DNA of 64,000 nt from Caldilineaceae bacterium (GCA_022827195.1 JAJDTL010000039.1:1-64000), one strand, 5' to 3'; counted from the stretch's first letter, positions 52,946 to 63,412 are shown. The notes: generated by a model from the sequence alone, not told the origin. Made by a program: numbers and translations.

Positions 52946-53392
52946 ATGGCGAAAATCCTGGTGCTGCACGGTCCCAATCTGAACCTGCTCGGAACGCGCG
53001 AGCAATCGATCTATGGCCGCGTCACCCTCGAAACGATCAACCGCGAGCTGGTTGACGCAGCCGCTCCCGAAAACGAAATCCGAACCGCTCAGAGCAACCA
53101 CGAAGGCGTGCTGATCGATGAAATACACGGCGCCCGCTCATGGGCGGACGGTCTTCTCTTCAATCCCGGCGCCTTCACCCACTACGCCTATGCCCTCCGA
53201 GACGCCATTTCCGGGGTCGCCCTGCCCGCCGTCGAGGTACACTTGAGCAACATTCACAGTCGCGAAGAGTTCCGCCACCGCTCAGTCGTCGCACCTGTCT
53301 GCGTCGGCCAGATCAGCGGCTTTGGCTGGCGCAGCTACCTGCTTGGACTGGAGGGGCTGCTGGCACATCTCAACGAGAAACAGACCGATTGA
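52946..53392 (+). CDS. aroQ: 3-dehydroquinate dehydratase, type II
   Basis: Dehydrates 3-dehydroquinate to 3-dehydroshikimate, as dodecamers in the type II family. 148 residues: [22 protein letters not shown] with the active-site Asn, Arg and Tyr, [29 protein letters not shown], and [34 protein letters not shown] 52946 is chosen because the conserved KILVLHGPN begins right after it. Last gene of the plus-strand aromatic operon; downstream genes are unrelated. Confidence 0.96.
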   Translation: MAKILVLHGPNLNLLGTREQSIYGRVTLETINRELVDAAAPENEIRTAQSNHEGVLIDEIHGARSWADGLLFNPGAFTHYAYALRDAISGVALPAVEVHLSNIHSREEFRHRSVVAPVCVGQISGFGWRSYLLGLEGLLAHLNEKQTD

Positions 53393-53500
53393 ATGCAGAC
53401 CGGACTCCTGAACCTACTGCCCTGAACCGGCCCGAATGAATACTGAAGCCAGATCGCCCGGCGCGCGTAGCCGGACCGCTCGCCATCGCCTATCCCACTG

Positions 53501-54844
53501 ATGTCCCGTTTCCGTTGGCGTCTGTTCTGGACACTCGCTCTGCTGAACGTCCTGGCCGTCTCGGCCGTGCTGGTTATCACCACGCGCTGGCCCGAAGGCT
53601 GGTCGAACGCGTCGCCGACCCCCTCGACCAACCTCGATCCCGTCGTCGAAGTCGTGCCCACCACTGCCGCCGCGGCGGCTACGCCAACCGCCGAAAGCAC
53701 GCCCGAAGCAGCGCAGCCCGCACGCCCGCCCGACGCAACAACAGTCGAACTATGGCACAGCTGGAGCGGCAGTGAGGGCGATGCCCTGACCAATATCCTG
53801 TCCCGCTTTCAGCAGCTCCGCCCCGACATCCGCGTGCAGTCGCACTTCGTGGCCTACGGCGACTTTGCCCAGGCCTACACCGAGGCCGCCAGGGCGCGCG
53901 GCGGGCCGGACCTGATCATGGCGCCCGGCTGGTGGTTGCGCCAGCTCGCAGCGGAGGACCTCCTGCTGCCGCTGGACACCTGGGTACCGGCGAACGAAAG
54001 GGCCCAATTCATCCCCGCGACCGTCGAAAACCTCACCTGGCGCGGCCGGCTCTACGGCCTGCCCACACACTACGAACTCGTTGCCCTCTATTTCAACAGG
54101 CGCCTACTGGCCGATGATAACCTGCCGGCCACCACCGACGACATCATCGACCTGGCGCAGGCCTCGCCCTCCCAGGGAATCGGCATTTACACAAACTTTT
54201 ACCACCTCTTCTGGGCCATCCCGGCTTACGGCAGCGCCCTTTTTGACGAAAACGGCCGCGTCGTCCTCGACAAATCAACCGGGACCGCCCAATTCCTCAG
54301 CTGGCTCCTACGCGCCCAGGAGACGCCCGGCATCTTCACGGCCCTCGACTACGGCATGCTGATGGAACGCTTCAAAAAGGAGGAATACGCCCTCTTCATC
54401 GACGGACCGTGGAGTATCCGCGAGCTGCGCGAGCGGTTCGGCGATGACCTCGGCGTCGCGCCCCTCCCGGATGGCCCGGGCGGGCCCGCACGCCCCTGGT
54501 TGGGCGCAGACGGCGTCTTCCTCAATGCCGCTGTCCCGGATGAGCGGCTGGAGCACGCCCTGGCGCTGGCGCGGCATATAACCGGCGCAGACAGCGCCTC
54601 GCAGCTGGCGCAGATCGCCGGCCGTCTGCCCGCGCACAAGGACGCCGACCTCGGCGGCGACGCACTGTTGACCGGCTTCTCGTTTCAGGCCGACACCGCC
54701 CTGGCCCTGCCCCACCACGCCGAGATGGACGAGGTCTGGGGCTATGCAGAAGAAATGATCGCCCAGGCGCTCGACCGCGCCGCCACACCGGAGGAGGCCG
54801 TGGTGCAGGCCGCAACCCTGATCAATGAAGCGAACGAAAAGTAG
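53501..54844 (+). CDS. Family 1 extracellular solute-binding protein, membrane-anchored
   Basis: 447 residues. It starts with a basic RFRWRLF and one hydrophobic segment (about 9-26) without a lipobox Cys, so it looks anchored by an uncleaved helix, followed by a Thr/Pro/Ala-rich linker (about 30-75). The binding domain has VELWHSWSGSEGDALTNILSRFQQLRPDIRV, PDLIMAPGWWLRQLA, LPTHYELVALYFNRRLL and FIDGPWSIRELRERFG, as in sugar-binding MalE-like proteins. No permease or ATPase is adjacent. The ligand is unknown. Confidence 0.82.
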   Translation: MSRFRWRLFWTLALLNVLAVSAVLVITTRWPEGWSNASPTPSTNLDPVVEVVPTTAAAAATPTAESTPEAAQPARPPDATTVELWHSWSGSEGDALTNILSRFQQLRPDIRVQSHFVAYGDFAQAYTEAARARGGPDLIMAPGWWLRQLAAEDLLLPLDTWVPANERAQFIPATVENLTWRGRLYGLPTHYELVALYFNRRLLADDNLPATTDDIIDLAQASPSQGIGIYTNFYHLFWAIPAYGSALFDENGRVVLDKSTGTAQFLSWLLRAQETPGIFTALDYGMLMERFKKEEYALFIDGPWSIRELRERFGDDLGVAPLPDGPGGPARPWLGADGVFLNAAVPDERLEHALALARHITGADSASQLAQIAGRLPAHKDADLGGDALLTGFSFQADTALALPHHAEMDEVWGYAEEMIAQALDRAATPEEAVVQAATLINEANEK

Positions 54845-55001
54845 GCGATCAGGCCGCGCCGCGCACCGGCGCCGCGCCGGGAACCAGCCGCCGGTTTGCA
54901 GTTTCGTTCCGGTTCGAGTGCAATGGGCACGGTACCCTGGTGACGGGAACCGGCACCGCCATGCCGCCAGGTAGCGCCGCGACGATAAAAGAGGATCGAC
55001 C

Positions 55002-56042
55002 TTGCCGACCCGACTCTCGCTGGAGACGCGCCCGCAGACTGTTCTTGCGGGCCTCTACGACCGGCTGCCGTTTCCAAACATAGGACCTGTCCAGGAGCTC
55101 GCTTTCGACCTCGGCATCACCGCTTACGACGGCGATGCCAAGCTGCAGGGCCTCGTCTTCCAGGGCTTTCGCGGCCATCAGCTACTCTTCGAGCAGCGCT
55201 GGTCCGCCCGCGTCGTCCGCGACCGCACCGGCGAGACAGACCTGACCATTGCCGCCAACACCGGCCTCGCCGTGCGCAGCCTCCAGTTTCTCCTCCATGG
55301 ATATGATCGCCTCTCGCACGTGGAGATCACAGCGGTCGCCAGGGAGCCGGGCACAGGCCCGGCCGGCGAAAACGGAGAGAGTCTGCAGGCGCACTGCCAG
55401 TCGCCAGTCGCCTATCACGAGCAACAGACCGACCTCTACTTTCCCCTCGCCGGCGCATGGTGGACCGTTCAGGCCGGCGACTGGAGCGACCTGCACAAAA
55501 CCGAGGTCTACAGCCAGCCCTTCGCTCTCGACTTCGTCAAGCTGGGCCCGGAAGGCCGCACACATCAGGGCGACGGCCGCGCGCTTTCCGACCATTTCAG
55601 CTGGAATCAGCCGGTCTACGCCGCGGCAGGCGGCAAAGTCGCCTTCCTCTGTTTCGATATGCCCGACATGGCCCCCGGCGCCATCCCCGACCAGGCCATG
55701 ATGCGCGGCGATATGCGGCGCTTGCTCGGCAACGCCGTCGCCATCAGCCACGCCAACGGCGAGTTCAGCTACTACGCCCACCTGCAGCAGGCCAGTCTGC
55801 AGGTCAGCGAAGGCCAGATGGTCCGGCGCGGCGCACTGCTGGGACGTGTCGGGAACAGCGGCAACTCCCCCGGACCCCACCTTCACTTTCACGCTATGAA
55901 CGGCCCCAATCTCTTCATCGACCAGGGGCTTCCGGTCCAATTCAGCCACTTTGAAGCCGGCGGCCAGTTTTTCGCTGAGCCGGTAACGATTCCCACCCGT
56001 ATGATCGTGATCGGACCGGACCGGAGCGGGAGTAACCAGTGA
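55002..56042 (+). CDS. M23-family peptidase-like protein without signal peptide
   Basis: 346 residues with a C-terminal M23 (LytM-type) domain: HKTEVYSQPFALDFVKLG gives the first His and Asp region, then NAVAISHANGEFSYYAHLQQASLQVSEGQMVRRGALLGRVGNSGNSPGPHLHFHAM supplies the His-x-His metal ligands. The N-terminal about 150 residues are a beta-rich domain of unknown type. No signal peptide or membrane segment is visible, which is unusual for a cell-wall peptidase. The TTG start at 55002 has AGAGGA 6 bases before it. A non-wall substrate or a missed upstream signal is possible. Confidence 0.8.
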   Translation: MPTRLSLETRPQTVLAGLYDRLPFPNIGPVQELAFDLGITAYDGDAKLQGLVFQGFRGHQLLFEQRWSARVVRDRTGETDLTIAANTGLAVRSLQFLLHGYDRLSHVEITAVAREPGTGPAGENGESLQAHCQSPVAYHEQQTDLYFPLAGAWWTVQAGDWSDLHKTEVYSQPFALDFVKLGPEGRTHQGDGRALSDHFSWNQPVYAAAGGKVAFLCFDMPDMAPGAIPDQAMMRGDMRRLLGNAVAISHANGEFSYYAHLQQASLQVSEGQMVRRGALLGRVGNSGNSPGPHLHFHAMNGPNLFIDQGLPVQFSHFEAGGQFFAEPVTIPTRMIVIGPDRSGSNQ

Positions 56043-56097
56043 ACGCGCGGGCGCAACTGCCGTCCAGCCCGTCCCATCTGCGGTGGCGCATTTGACA

Positions 56098-56559
56098 ATG
56101 AGCAAAACTCCGGCAAACAGGAACGGCTTGGCTCAGCCAACTCTTCATTTCCAACTGGACGACGAGCAATACGCGGCCCTCGTCGAGACAGTCGCCGGCG
56201 AAAAAGTTGTGGGGCTTGCGCTGTGGGAAGAGTCGATTACAGACGAAGCAACAGATAGGCCGGGACCGGACACGCGCGCCCTCTTCGATCTCGACCTCTA
56301 TCTCGAGAACAGCCTCCTGCTGACGCTCTACGGTACAGGCATTTTTCCAGATCCCGAAAGCGAACCCTTGCGCGGCTGGCAGCGGGCTGGTAGAATAGTG
56401 CAATCGCTGGTCAGTGCCGGAATCTGGCTGGATGACATCGCGGCGACCGAAGAAAACGATCTCGTCTTGGTCCTGTGCAGAGACCGCTCGCCGCAGTTGT
56501 ATCTCATCGTCAGCGGCTGGTCCGTCGAGAAATGGGAACAGCTTCCCGGCGAACAGTAG
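56098..56559 (+). CDS. Hypothetical protein
   Basis: 153 residues, not recognised. It is acidic, with no membrane segment or signal peptide; it contains VVGLALWEESITDEATDRPGPDTRALFDLDLYLE and ends in SPQLYLIVSGWSVEKWEQLPGEQ. The codon use matches neighbouring genes and the frame is undisturbed, so it is probably a real gene. ATG 56098 was preferred over the GTG at 56083; the ribosome site is unclear. It follows the M23-like gene by 55 bases. Confidence 0.5.
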   Translation: MSKTPANRNGLAQPTLHFQLDDEQYAALVETVAGEKVVGLALWEESITDEATDRPGPDTRALFDLDLYLENSLLLTLYGTGIFPDPESEPLRGWQRAGRIVQSLVSAGIWLDDIAATEENDLVLVLCRDRSPQLYLIVSGWSVEKWEQLPGEQ

Positions 56560-56645
56560 CGCATCCCGTAGCCAATATCCCTCCCCCTTCTGGTGGAGGC
56601 GTCATACAGATTGAGTAGATACGACCTGAACGGGGAGGCCCCAAG

Positions 56646-57203
56646 ATGACACTTCTGACTGCCGCAAGCGTCGCTCAGACCAACAACGAACGCTGGAAAG
56701 CTCCCCTCTTCGCAGCTGTGGCCGCTGCCATTGTCGCGCTGCTCATGGCCCTCCTGAAGGGTGTGCCTGTGCTGGGCGGCTTATTGGGCATCGTAATCGG
56801 CGCCGCTCCCATCGTCGGCTACGATTACGCCCGCGGCGCCCTCGGCCAGAATTGGCGGCCCGTCATTGCCGGCCTGATCGGCCACATCTTCTTTATCATC
56901 GGCGTCGTACTCCCTGGCGTATTCGCGGAAGAATTCGGCTTCGTCGTTGCCGGGCTTCCAATAGGCATCCTTACCGCCATCCTGTGGCCGATCGTAGTCG
57001 GCGCAATGAGCGCGAACCAGTCGATTGGCAAGCTCCTCCTCGCCAGCATCATCGGCCTGGTTCTCGGCTACATCGTCAATTTGGCTATAGTCCTGCCGCT
57101 TTTCGGCCAGAATCCATCCACCTGGCCTGCCGTCGCCGCCATTCTGTTCTGGGCAGTTTGGGCTGCCTGCGTCGGCTGGGCACTGAACGCTTGGAGCAAG
57201 TAG
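56646..57203 (+). CDS. Small multi-spanning membrane protein of unknown function
   Basis: 185 residues with about five hydrophobic segments, Gly- and Ala-rich (PLFAAVAAAIVALLMALLKG, VIAGLIGHIFFIIGVVLPGVF, LLLASIIGLVLGYIVNLAIVLPLFG). No motif points to a transporter class. GGGGAGG precedes the ATG. It stands upstream of the PucR regulator gene. No function is proposed. Confidence 0.65.
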   Translation: MTLLTAASVAQTNNERWKAPLFAAVAAAIVALLMALLKGVPVLGGLLGIVIGAAPIVGYDYARGALGQNWRPVIAGLIGHIFFIIGVVLPGVFAEEFGFVVAGLPIGILTAILWPIVVGAMSANQSIGKLLLASIIGLVLGYIVNLAIVLPLFGQNPSTWPAVAAILFWAVWAACVGWALNAWSK

Positions 57204-57370
57204 TCGAAGATTAGCAACACCGGGCGCCCTCGCGCCACAAGTGAAACGAATCGACCGGTTCAGCGGGCGGGTTGTAGCGCCCGCTGATTCAATTCTAAAC
57301 CCGTTGACACGGCACAACCCGCCCCCAGCAGAACTGTACGCGGCGCCGAAGGCTCAGGCTGGTAACGATC

Positions 57371-59026
57371 ATGTACCGCGACGCGACCACCCTTGAAGAG
57401 ATCTACCGCCTGGCCCTCCCTGAAGGATCCAGAATCCTCTTCGGTGGGGAGCTGCTCGACCGGCCTGTTAGCTGGGCCTGCAGCCTGCGCCCCAGTCCCC
57501 CCGCCTTCCAAAACCTCGAAGGAGAAGAGCTGGCGCTCATCGACGTTGACGACCTGCGCCAGATCGATCCTCAAGTCCGCCTCGACCGCGTCGTCAACAG
57601 CCTGCACCATGCCCAAATCGCCGCCGTCGGCGTGCTGGGCGACGTGCCCGCAGACGCCGTCGCCGTCGCCAGGGAAAACCGGATCCCCCTGATCGCGCTC
57701 GCCGACTCCGAAACGCTTCAGTCGGTCGAACGGACCGTCATCCGTCTTATCGTCGACCGCGGTGGCTACCTTGCCGCCAAGGCCGCCGACCTGCAGCGCG
57801 AACTAACCCAGATTGAGCTCGACGGCGGCGGACTGGAGATGATGGCCGACCTGCTTGCCCGCTTCTCCGAACAGCCCGTACTCTTCCTCAAAGATGAAGG
57901 GATCCCGATTGCATCCGCCGGCCTCGAGGCCCTGACAGAACAGCACAAGCGCCGCGTTCTGGCCTCTCTGCCCAGCCGCACAACCCTCCGCAGCTGGCTG
58001 GCCGCAGAATTCGGCACCGCGCTGTCCGAGAACAACGAACTGACCGGCATCCTCCACGTCGAAGGAAACCAGCGCTTCCGCCAGCTCGTTGTCAGCCCGG
58101 TCATTGTGGCCGAACGAATCGAGGGATACTGCCTGCTGCTGCGTTCAAACGGCGGTCCGAGCCAGGATGTCTCGACCGTCGAGAGGTTAGCCGTCCTCCA
58201 GGGCGCTGGCGCGGCCGCGCTGGCCTGGAGCCGCGAGCAGGCGGTCGGCGCGGTAGAGGAAAAAATGCGGGCCGTCTTTCTCGACGAGTTGCTTGCCACC
58301 GAAGTCGCCGACGAAGAGGCCTGGATTCAGCGCGGCCGGTCGCTCGGATTCGACCTGACCCGGCCGCACTCGGCTTGGCTGGTCCAGGCAGAAGGCATCC
58401 AGGACTGGCCCAATGCACTGCGAAACTATCTGGAGGGCCAGCCGGAGCCGGTCCTGCTATCTGTTCGACCGGAGGCCGCTCTGCTCTTCTGGCCGTCAGA
58501 AAACACCGCCAGCGGGCGCGAGTTCAAAGCAACCGCAAACCAACTGGTCGAACATTTCACCTCACTGTTTAACAGGGCCAACCTCGTGATCGGGATCGGG
58601 CGCCCAGCGGCATCGGTGCGCGATTGGCTCCGCAGCCTCGAACAGGCGCGCGAAAGCTGGCGCATGGGAAACTCCTGGCAGGCCTCGCCGGTCACCTATT
58701 TCGGAGACCTGGGACTCTATCAGCTGTTGACGGGGCTTGGAGGAAGCGGCGAGGCCGCCCGTTTCTATCGCAAGACAGTGGAACCGCTAATCGCACACGA
58801 CCAGAACCACAACGCCGAGCTGGTCGAAACGCTCGAGGCCTTCTTCACCTGCCACGGTAACCTCAGCCAGACTGCCACCGCTCTGCACATCCACCGCAAC
58901 ACGCTCACCTATCGCCTGCAGCGCATCTCCGGCATCACGCGGCTCGACCTGAACGACGCCGATGCCCGCTTCTCACTCCAGCTCGGCCTCAAGCTCCGTC
59001 CAGTCATGCACAATCGCCTTCAATAG
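57371..59026 (+). CDS. PucR family transcriptional regulator
   Basis: 551 residues with the PucR/CdaR architecture: N-terminal PucR-type domain (about 1-130, with AAVGVLGDVPADAVAVARENRIPLIAL), a central region including a GGDEF-like segment (about 300-430) and a C-terminal HTH_30 DNA-binding domain (NLSQTATALHIHRNTLTYRLQRI, about 500-530). Relatives regulate purine or sugar-acid catabolism. It lies just before the convergent trpA end and may act on distant genes. The inducer is unknown. Confidence 0.88.
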   Translation: MYRDATTLEEIYRLALPEGSRILFGGELLDRPVSWACSLRPSPPAFQNLEGEELALIDVDDLRQIDPQVRLDRVVNSLHHAQIAAVGVLGDVPADAVAVARENRIPLIALADSETLQSVERTVIRLIVDRGGYLAAKAADLQRELTQIELDGGGLEMMADLLARFSEQPVLFLKDEGIPIASAGLEALTEQHKRRVLASLPSRTTLRSWLAAEFGTALSENNELTGILHVEGNQRFRQLVVSPVIVAERIEGYCLLLRSNGGPSQDVSTVERLAVLQGAGAAALAWSREQAVGAVEEKMRAVFLDELLATEVADEEAWIQRGRSLGFDLTRPHSAWLVQAEGIQDWPNALRNYLEGQPEPVLLSVRPEAALLFWPSENTASGREFKATANQLVEHFTSLFNRANLVIGIGRPAASVRDWLRSLEQARESWRMGNSWQASPVTYFGDLGLYQLLTGLGGSGEAARFYRKTVEPLIAHDQNHNAELVETLEAFFTCHGNLSQTATALHIHRNTLTYRLQRISGITRLDLNDADARFSLQLGLKLRPVMHNRLQ

Positions 59027-59046
59027 GACCGGCCGCAGCCCGCCCT

Positions 59047-59856
59047 TCAGTCTACCGCAACCCTGTGGCTGCCCTCTGCCAGTTGCCGCGCCAGCGCCCG
59101 CACCTCGCTGACACCGTCGGCCATACCCGCGGCCTTGACCAGCGCCGAACCCACGACGACCCCCTCGGCGATCTCGGCCACGCGCGCGGCCTGCGGACCG
59201 GTGCTGATACCGAACCCGACCGCGAGAGGCAGGTCCGTATGGCGTCGGACCCTCTCGACAAATCCAAGCAGCCCCGGATGCAGCTCGTCGCGCGCGCCGG
59301 TAATGCCGGTTACGCTCACAAGATAGATGAATCCGGTCGCATGGCGCGCCACTGCCTTGATCCGCTCCTCCGTGCTGGTCGGGGCCAGCATATAGACCGT
59401 CGCCAACCCGGCCGCGCGGCAGGCCGGCTCCAGCAGCTCCGACTCGCCCGGCGGCAAATCCGGCACAATCAACCCGTCAACCCCCGCGTCCGCCGCCGCC
59501 TGCGCGAACCGCTCCTCGCCGAACGCCAGAATCGGATTGTAATAGCTCATCGCGCAGAACGGCTGCTCGACCCCGCGCGCGCGCAGCTCACGCACCATCT
59601 GCAGACAGTCGGCCACCGTCGTCCCACCCACCAGCGCCGCATACGTTGCCGTCTGAATCGTGGGACCGTCTGCCAGCGGGTCGCTGTGAGGAATCCCAAT
59701 CTCAAACAGGTCTGCCCCGGCCTCAGCCAGCGCTGCGATTACGTCGAGAGACTGCTGCCGCGTAGGATAACCCATCGCATGATAGGGCATGAAGGCAGCG
59801 CTGCCCGACCGTTTCAACTCTCCAAATAGCCGCTCAATGCGTTCGACTCCGCTCAT
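59047..59856 (-). CDS. trpA: Tryptophan synthase alpha subunit
   Basis: Cleaves indole-3-glycerol phosphate and passes indole to TrpB. 269 residues in a TIM barrel: [38 protein letters not shown] with catalytic Glu and Asp, [44 protein letters not shown] and [15 protein letters not shown]. Preceded by trpB with a 26-base gap on the same strand. Its stop lies 20 bases from the convergent pucR stop. Confidence 0.97.
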   Translation of the reverse strand: MSGVERIERLFGELKRSGSAAFMPYHAMGYPTRQQSLDVIAALAEAGADLFEIGIPHSDPLADGPTIQTATYAALVGGTTVADCLQMVRELRARGVEQPFCAMSYYNPILAFGEERFAQAAADAGVDGLIVPDLPPGESELLEPACRAAGLATVYMLAPTSTEERIKAVARHATGFIYLVSVTGITGARDELHPGLLGFVERVRRHTDLPLAVGFGISTGPQAARVAEIAEGVVVGSALVKAAGMADGVSEVRALARQLAEGSHRVAVD

Positions 59857-59882
59857 CTTTCACCTCGCGCCCAAACCCGGCG

Positions 59883-61133
59883 CTATTGACTTCCTTCGCC
59901 AAAAGCCTGCATGACCGTACCCAGGTCCTTGTCCCCGCGCCCGCTCAGATTGACAAGAACTACCTGGTCCCGCTCCATCTGCGGCGCCAGTTCGAGTACA
60001 TGTCCGATCGCGTGCGCGCTCTCGAGCGCGGGGATGATCCCCTCCAGTTCACACAGCGCCTTGAATCCCTCCAACGTCTGCCTGTCGGTACAGTAGGTAT
60101 ACTCCGACCGGCCCACGTCCCGGAGCCAGGCGTGTTCAGGGCCAACGCTGGCGTAATCCAGACCTGCTGAAATAGAGTGGGTCAGCGCGATCTGGCCGTC
60201 GCTGTCCTGCAACACGTAACTCTTGGTGCCCTGTAGTACACCGAGGCGGCCGCGCTCAGGATCGGCAAACCGCGCCGCATGTTCGCCGTCCTCGATGCCA
60301 TGTCCCCCTGCCTCGACTCCGATCAGGCGAACACCTTCCTCTTCGAGAAATGGATGGAAGATGCCGATGGCGTTGCTGCCACCGCCCACACAGGCCACGA
60401 TCGCATCGGGCATTCGCCCCGGGCCGCCCTCGGCGGGGTCCTGCATCTGCCTGTAACACTCCAGGCCGATGATTGACTGAAAATCGCGCACCATCGCCGG
60501 GTAAGGATGGGGGCCGAGAGCACTTCCGAGCAGATAGTGGGTCGTCTCCACGTTGGTGACCCAGTCGCGAATCGCCTCGTTGATCGCGTCCTTCAGCGTC
60601 TGCGACCCGCTGTCAACCGATCGCACCTCAGTGCCCAGCAGTTGCATGCGGAAGACATTCGGCTTCTGTCGCTCCATGTCGACCGTGCCCATGTACACGA
60701 TGCATTCAATACCCAGCAGCGCGGCCGCGGTCGCGGTGGCGACACCGTGCTGGCCCGCGCCGGTCTCGGCCACAATGCGCGTCTTGCCCATCTTTCGCTT
60801 CATCAACAGCGCCTGGCCGAGCGCATTGTTGATCTTGTGCGCACCCGAATGGGCCAGGTCCTCCCGCTTCAGGTAGATCTGCGCGCCGCCCAACTCTTCG
60901 CTCAACCGCCGCGCATAGGACAGCGGCGTCGGCCGGCCGACGTATGTATGCTGCAGATGCGCCAATTCGGCCATGAACTCCTGGTCGTTGCGCGCGTTGA
61001 GATAGGCCTCCTCCAGTTCATCGAGCGCCGGCATCAGCGTCTCGGGCACATATTTGCCGCCGTAGGGTCCGAAACGCCCGCTCTCGTCGGGTACCGCGCC
61101 GAAATTAACTGATGATGGTGTGGTCAGTGTCAT
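59883..61133 (-). CDS. trpB: Tryptophan synthase beta subunit
   Basis: PLP enzyme that joins indole and serine. 416 residues: [23 protein letters not shown], the PLP lysine in [16 protein letters not shown], catalytic Glu in [21 protein letters not shown], phosphate loop GGGSNAIG and the monovalent-cation region. It is the TrpB1 type that pairs with TrpA. ATG 61133 is chosen because AGGAACC stands before it and the 5' extension lies over the end of aroE. trpA follows. Confidence 0.97.
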   Translation of the reverse strand: MTLTTPSSVNFGAVPDESGRFGPYGGKYVPETLMPALDELEEAYLNARNDQEFMAELAHLQHTYVGRPTPLSYARRLSEELGGAQIYLKREDLAHSGAHKINNALGQALLMKRKMGKTRIVAETGAGQHGVATATAAALLGIECIVYMGTVDMERQKPNVFRMQLLGTEVRSVDSGSQTLKDAINEAIRDWVTNVETTHYLLGSALGPHPYPAMVRDFQSIIGLECYRQMQDPAEGGPGRMPDAIVACVGGGSNAIGIFHPFLEEEGVRLIGVEAGGHGIEDGEHAARFADPERGRLGVLQGTKSYVLQDSDGQIALTHSISAGLDYASVGPEHAWLRDVGRSEYTYCTDRQTLEGFKALCELEGIIPALESAHAIGHVLELAPQMERDQVVLVNLSGRGDKDLGTVMQAFGEGSQ

Positions 61134-61176
61134 CGGTTCCTCGCTGTGCGTATCGCGACCGACGGGCCGCAACCCG

Positions 61177-62088
61177 TCATCTGCGCTCAAAGATAATGTT
61201 GATCGCCCGCTGCATCACCGCGACAGGCGCGGCTTCGCCGGTCCACTTCTCCCACGCGATCGCGCCCTGGTAAACAAGCATCCCCTGGCCGCCAATCGCT
61301 TTGGCCCCGTCGGTCGAAGCCAGCTGCAGCAGGCGCGTCATCGCCGGTATGTAGACCAGGTCATAGACGATCTGATCATCGCGAAACTCGACGTCCTCCT
61401 CCCACGGTAGCCCCTCGACGTGCGGGTCCATGCCCAGCGAAGTACAGTTCACGATCAGATCGGCGCTCTCTGCCCCGGCAGCTACCTCGCCGGGAAACGC
61501 TCCGCCTTCGATCCTGATCTCAGGGAAATAGCCCTGCATCGTCGCTGCCAGCTCAACCGCCTTGTCCACAGTGCGATTGAGAATCCGTACGCTCCGGACG
61601 CCCGCCTCTGCCAGCCCGTAGACTGCCGCCCTGGCCGAACCTCCCGCGCCAACAATCAGCGTGCGCATACCGCAGGGATCGACTTCGTGCGCACGCAGGT
61701 CGGCGATGAAACCGGCCGCGTCCGTGTTGTCCCCGGTAAGCTCCCCATCCTCGCCAACGACAATCGTATTGACCGCGCCAATCGCCTCGGCCGCCGCGGT
61801 CCAGTGCTGCAAGTGCGGCATCACCGCCTGCTTATGCGGCACCGTCACATTGACACCGCGCAGACCCAGCGCCGGCAGGGCCGCCACCGCCTCTCCCACC
61901 CGCTCGGGCGGCACGCCGAACGCCAGGTAGCGCCAGTTCATCTGGCGCGCCACAAACGCAGCGTTGTGCATCTGCGGGCTGACCGAATGGGTCACCGGCC
62001 AGCCGAACAGACCGACGAGGGTCGTTGCGGCGTTGATATCGATCGGAAACAGGTCCGAGTCGACCGATTCCTGCTGCTTTTCACTCAT
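61177..62088 (-). CDS. aroE: Shikimate dehydrogenase
   Basis: NADPH-dependent reduction of 3-dehydroshikimate. 303 residues: shikimate-binding [17 protein letters not shown], catalytic Lys in [20 protein letters not shown], nucleotide loop [28 protein letters not shown] and the end [18 protein letters not shown]. The ATG at 62088 overlaps the stop codon of aroA by 8 bases (ATGAGTGA), indicating coupled translation. The long open frame further upstream lies in antisense-like frame within aroA and is ignored. Confidence 0.96.
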   Translation of the reverse strand: MSEKQQESVDSDLFPIDINAATTLVGLFGWPVTHSVSPQMHNAAFVARQMNWRYLAFGVPPERVGEAVAALPALGLRGVNVTVPHKQAVMPHLQHWTAAAEAIGAVNTIVVGEDGELTGDNTDAAGFIADLRAHEVDPCGMRTLIVGAGGSARAAVYGLAEAGVRSVRILNRTVDKAVELAATMQGYFPEIRIEGGAFPGEVAAGAESADLIVNCTSLGMDPHVEGLPWEEDVEFRDDQIVYDLVYIPAMTRLLQLASTDGAKAIGGQGMLVYQGAIAWEKWTGEAAPVAVMQRAINIIFERR

Positions 62089-63412
62089 TGTAACTCGCCC
62101 GATCCAACGCTTGTACCTCCACCTCCAGGGCGCGCAGCGTGGTCTCGAATCCAGGGAAGCTGTCCGCTGTAACATGCGCGTTGCGAATCGTCGTCTCGCC
62201 GTCCGCAATGAGACCGGCCACCGCCAGCGCCATCGCCAGCCGGTGATCGCCGTGGCTGTCCACCGTGGTGCCTCGCAGCGGCGTCGGCCCGTCAACGATG
62301 AATCCGTCGGGCCTCTCATGAATCCGCGCCCCCAGCTTTTTGAGTTCGGAAACGGTCGTGGCGATCCGGTCGGTCTCCTTCACCCGCAGCTCCTGGGCAT
62401 CGCGTACCACCGTGCGCCCCTCGGCCTGCGTAGCAGCTACCGCCAGGACCGGCAGCTCGTCGATCATGGTGACAATCTGGCCGCCGCCGAACTCCAGCCC
62501 TTGCAGGCCGCCGCCGCTGACAATCAGGTCCGCGACAGGCTCCCCCCCTTGATGAGGCCGTTCTCTGCGCCGAATGCTGGCCCCCATCTCCGACAGCGCG
62601 TCCACGATGCCTGTGCGCGTGGCGTTGATGCCAACGTCCAGAATCGTCAGGTTGCTGTCGGACAGGGCCGAGGCCGCCACAAGAAGAAAGGCTGCCGAGG
62701 AGATGTCACCGGGAACGAACAGGCTCATCGGTTTGAGCGGCGACTGGGGTCGCTCGCTGTGCGTCGTGTTGCCGAGCGCCGAGATCGGCGCACCCATCGA
62801 TATCAGCATTCGCTCGGTATGATCGCGTGCCGGCCCCGGTTGGTGAACGACGGTTAGCCCGTGCGCGTACAGTCCTGCCAGCAGAAGGCAGCTTTTCACC
62901 TGCGCGCTGGCGATCGGCATCTCGTACTCGATCGCTTCCAGCCGACCTGGCACAATTGTCAGAGGCGCATACCTGCCGCCCTGACGCCCGTAGACCTGCG
63001 CCCCCATCGAACGCAGCGGCTCAACGATGCGGGCCATCGGACGGCCGCGGATCTGGGCCGTGCCGCTGAGCACGCTCACAAACTCCTGCCCGGAAAGCAG
63101 CCCCGCCAGCAGTCGCATCGTCGTGCCGCTGTTGTCGCAATCCAACACACCATCCGGCTCCCGCAGACCGTCGATGCCGACGCCGTCAATCTCCAACTGT
63201 GTCGGGCTGATTTCGTCAATGGCGACGCCCATTGCCCGCATGATGTTCATCGTCGCCCGGCAATCATGCCCGTCCAGAAAGTTGCGGATGTAGGAACGCC
63301 CCTCTGCCAGCGAGCTGAATATCACCGCCCGATGGCTGATCGACTTGTCGCCCGGCACCGTGCAACGGCCAACCAGCGGACCGCTATTTCTGATCTTGAG
63401 AATGTCTGCCAT
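62081..63412 (-). CDS. aroA: 3-phosphoshikimate 1-carboxyvinyltransferase (EPSP synthase)
   Basis: Adds enolpyruvate to shikimate 3-phosphate. 443 residues: PGDKSISHRAVIFSSLAEGRSYIRNFLDG near the start, DCDNSGTTMRLLAGLLSGQ, LRGRP-like QIRGRPMARIVEPL, SAQVKSCLLLAGL, SDRDH-equivalent KETDRIATTVSELKKLGA and DGFIVDGPTPLRGTTVDSHGDHRLAMALAVAG. The NSGTTMR motif with Gly at the glyphosate loop (AGLLSG) should be inspected before predicting sensitivity. ATG 63412 is chosen from the alignment start; no clear ribosome site. Confidence 0.97.
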   Translation of the reverse strand: MADILKIRNSGPLVGRCTVPGDKSISHRAVIFSSLAEGRSYIRNFLDGHDCRATMNIMRAMGVAIDEISPTQLEIDGVGIDGLREPDGVLDCDNSGTTMRLLAGLLSGQEFVSVLSGTAQIRGRPMARIVEPLRSMGAQVYGRQGGRYAPLTIVPGRLEAIEYEMPIASAQVKSCLLLAGLYAHGLTVVHQPGPARDHTERMLISMGAPISALGNTTHSERPQSPLKPMSLFVPGDISSAAFLLVAASALSDSNLTILDVGINATRTGIVDALSEMGASIRRRERPHQGGEPVADLIVSGGGLQGLEFGGGQIVTMIDELPVLAVAATQAEGRTVVRDAQELRVKETDRIATTVSELKKLGARIHERPDGFIVDGPTPLRGTTVDSHGDHRLAMALAVAGLIADGETTIRNAHVTADSFPGFETTLRALEVEVQALDRASYNE

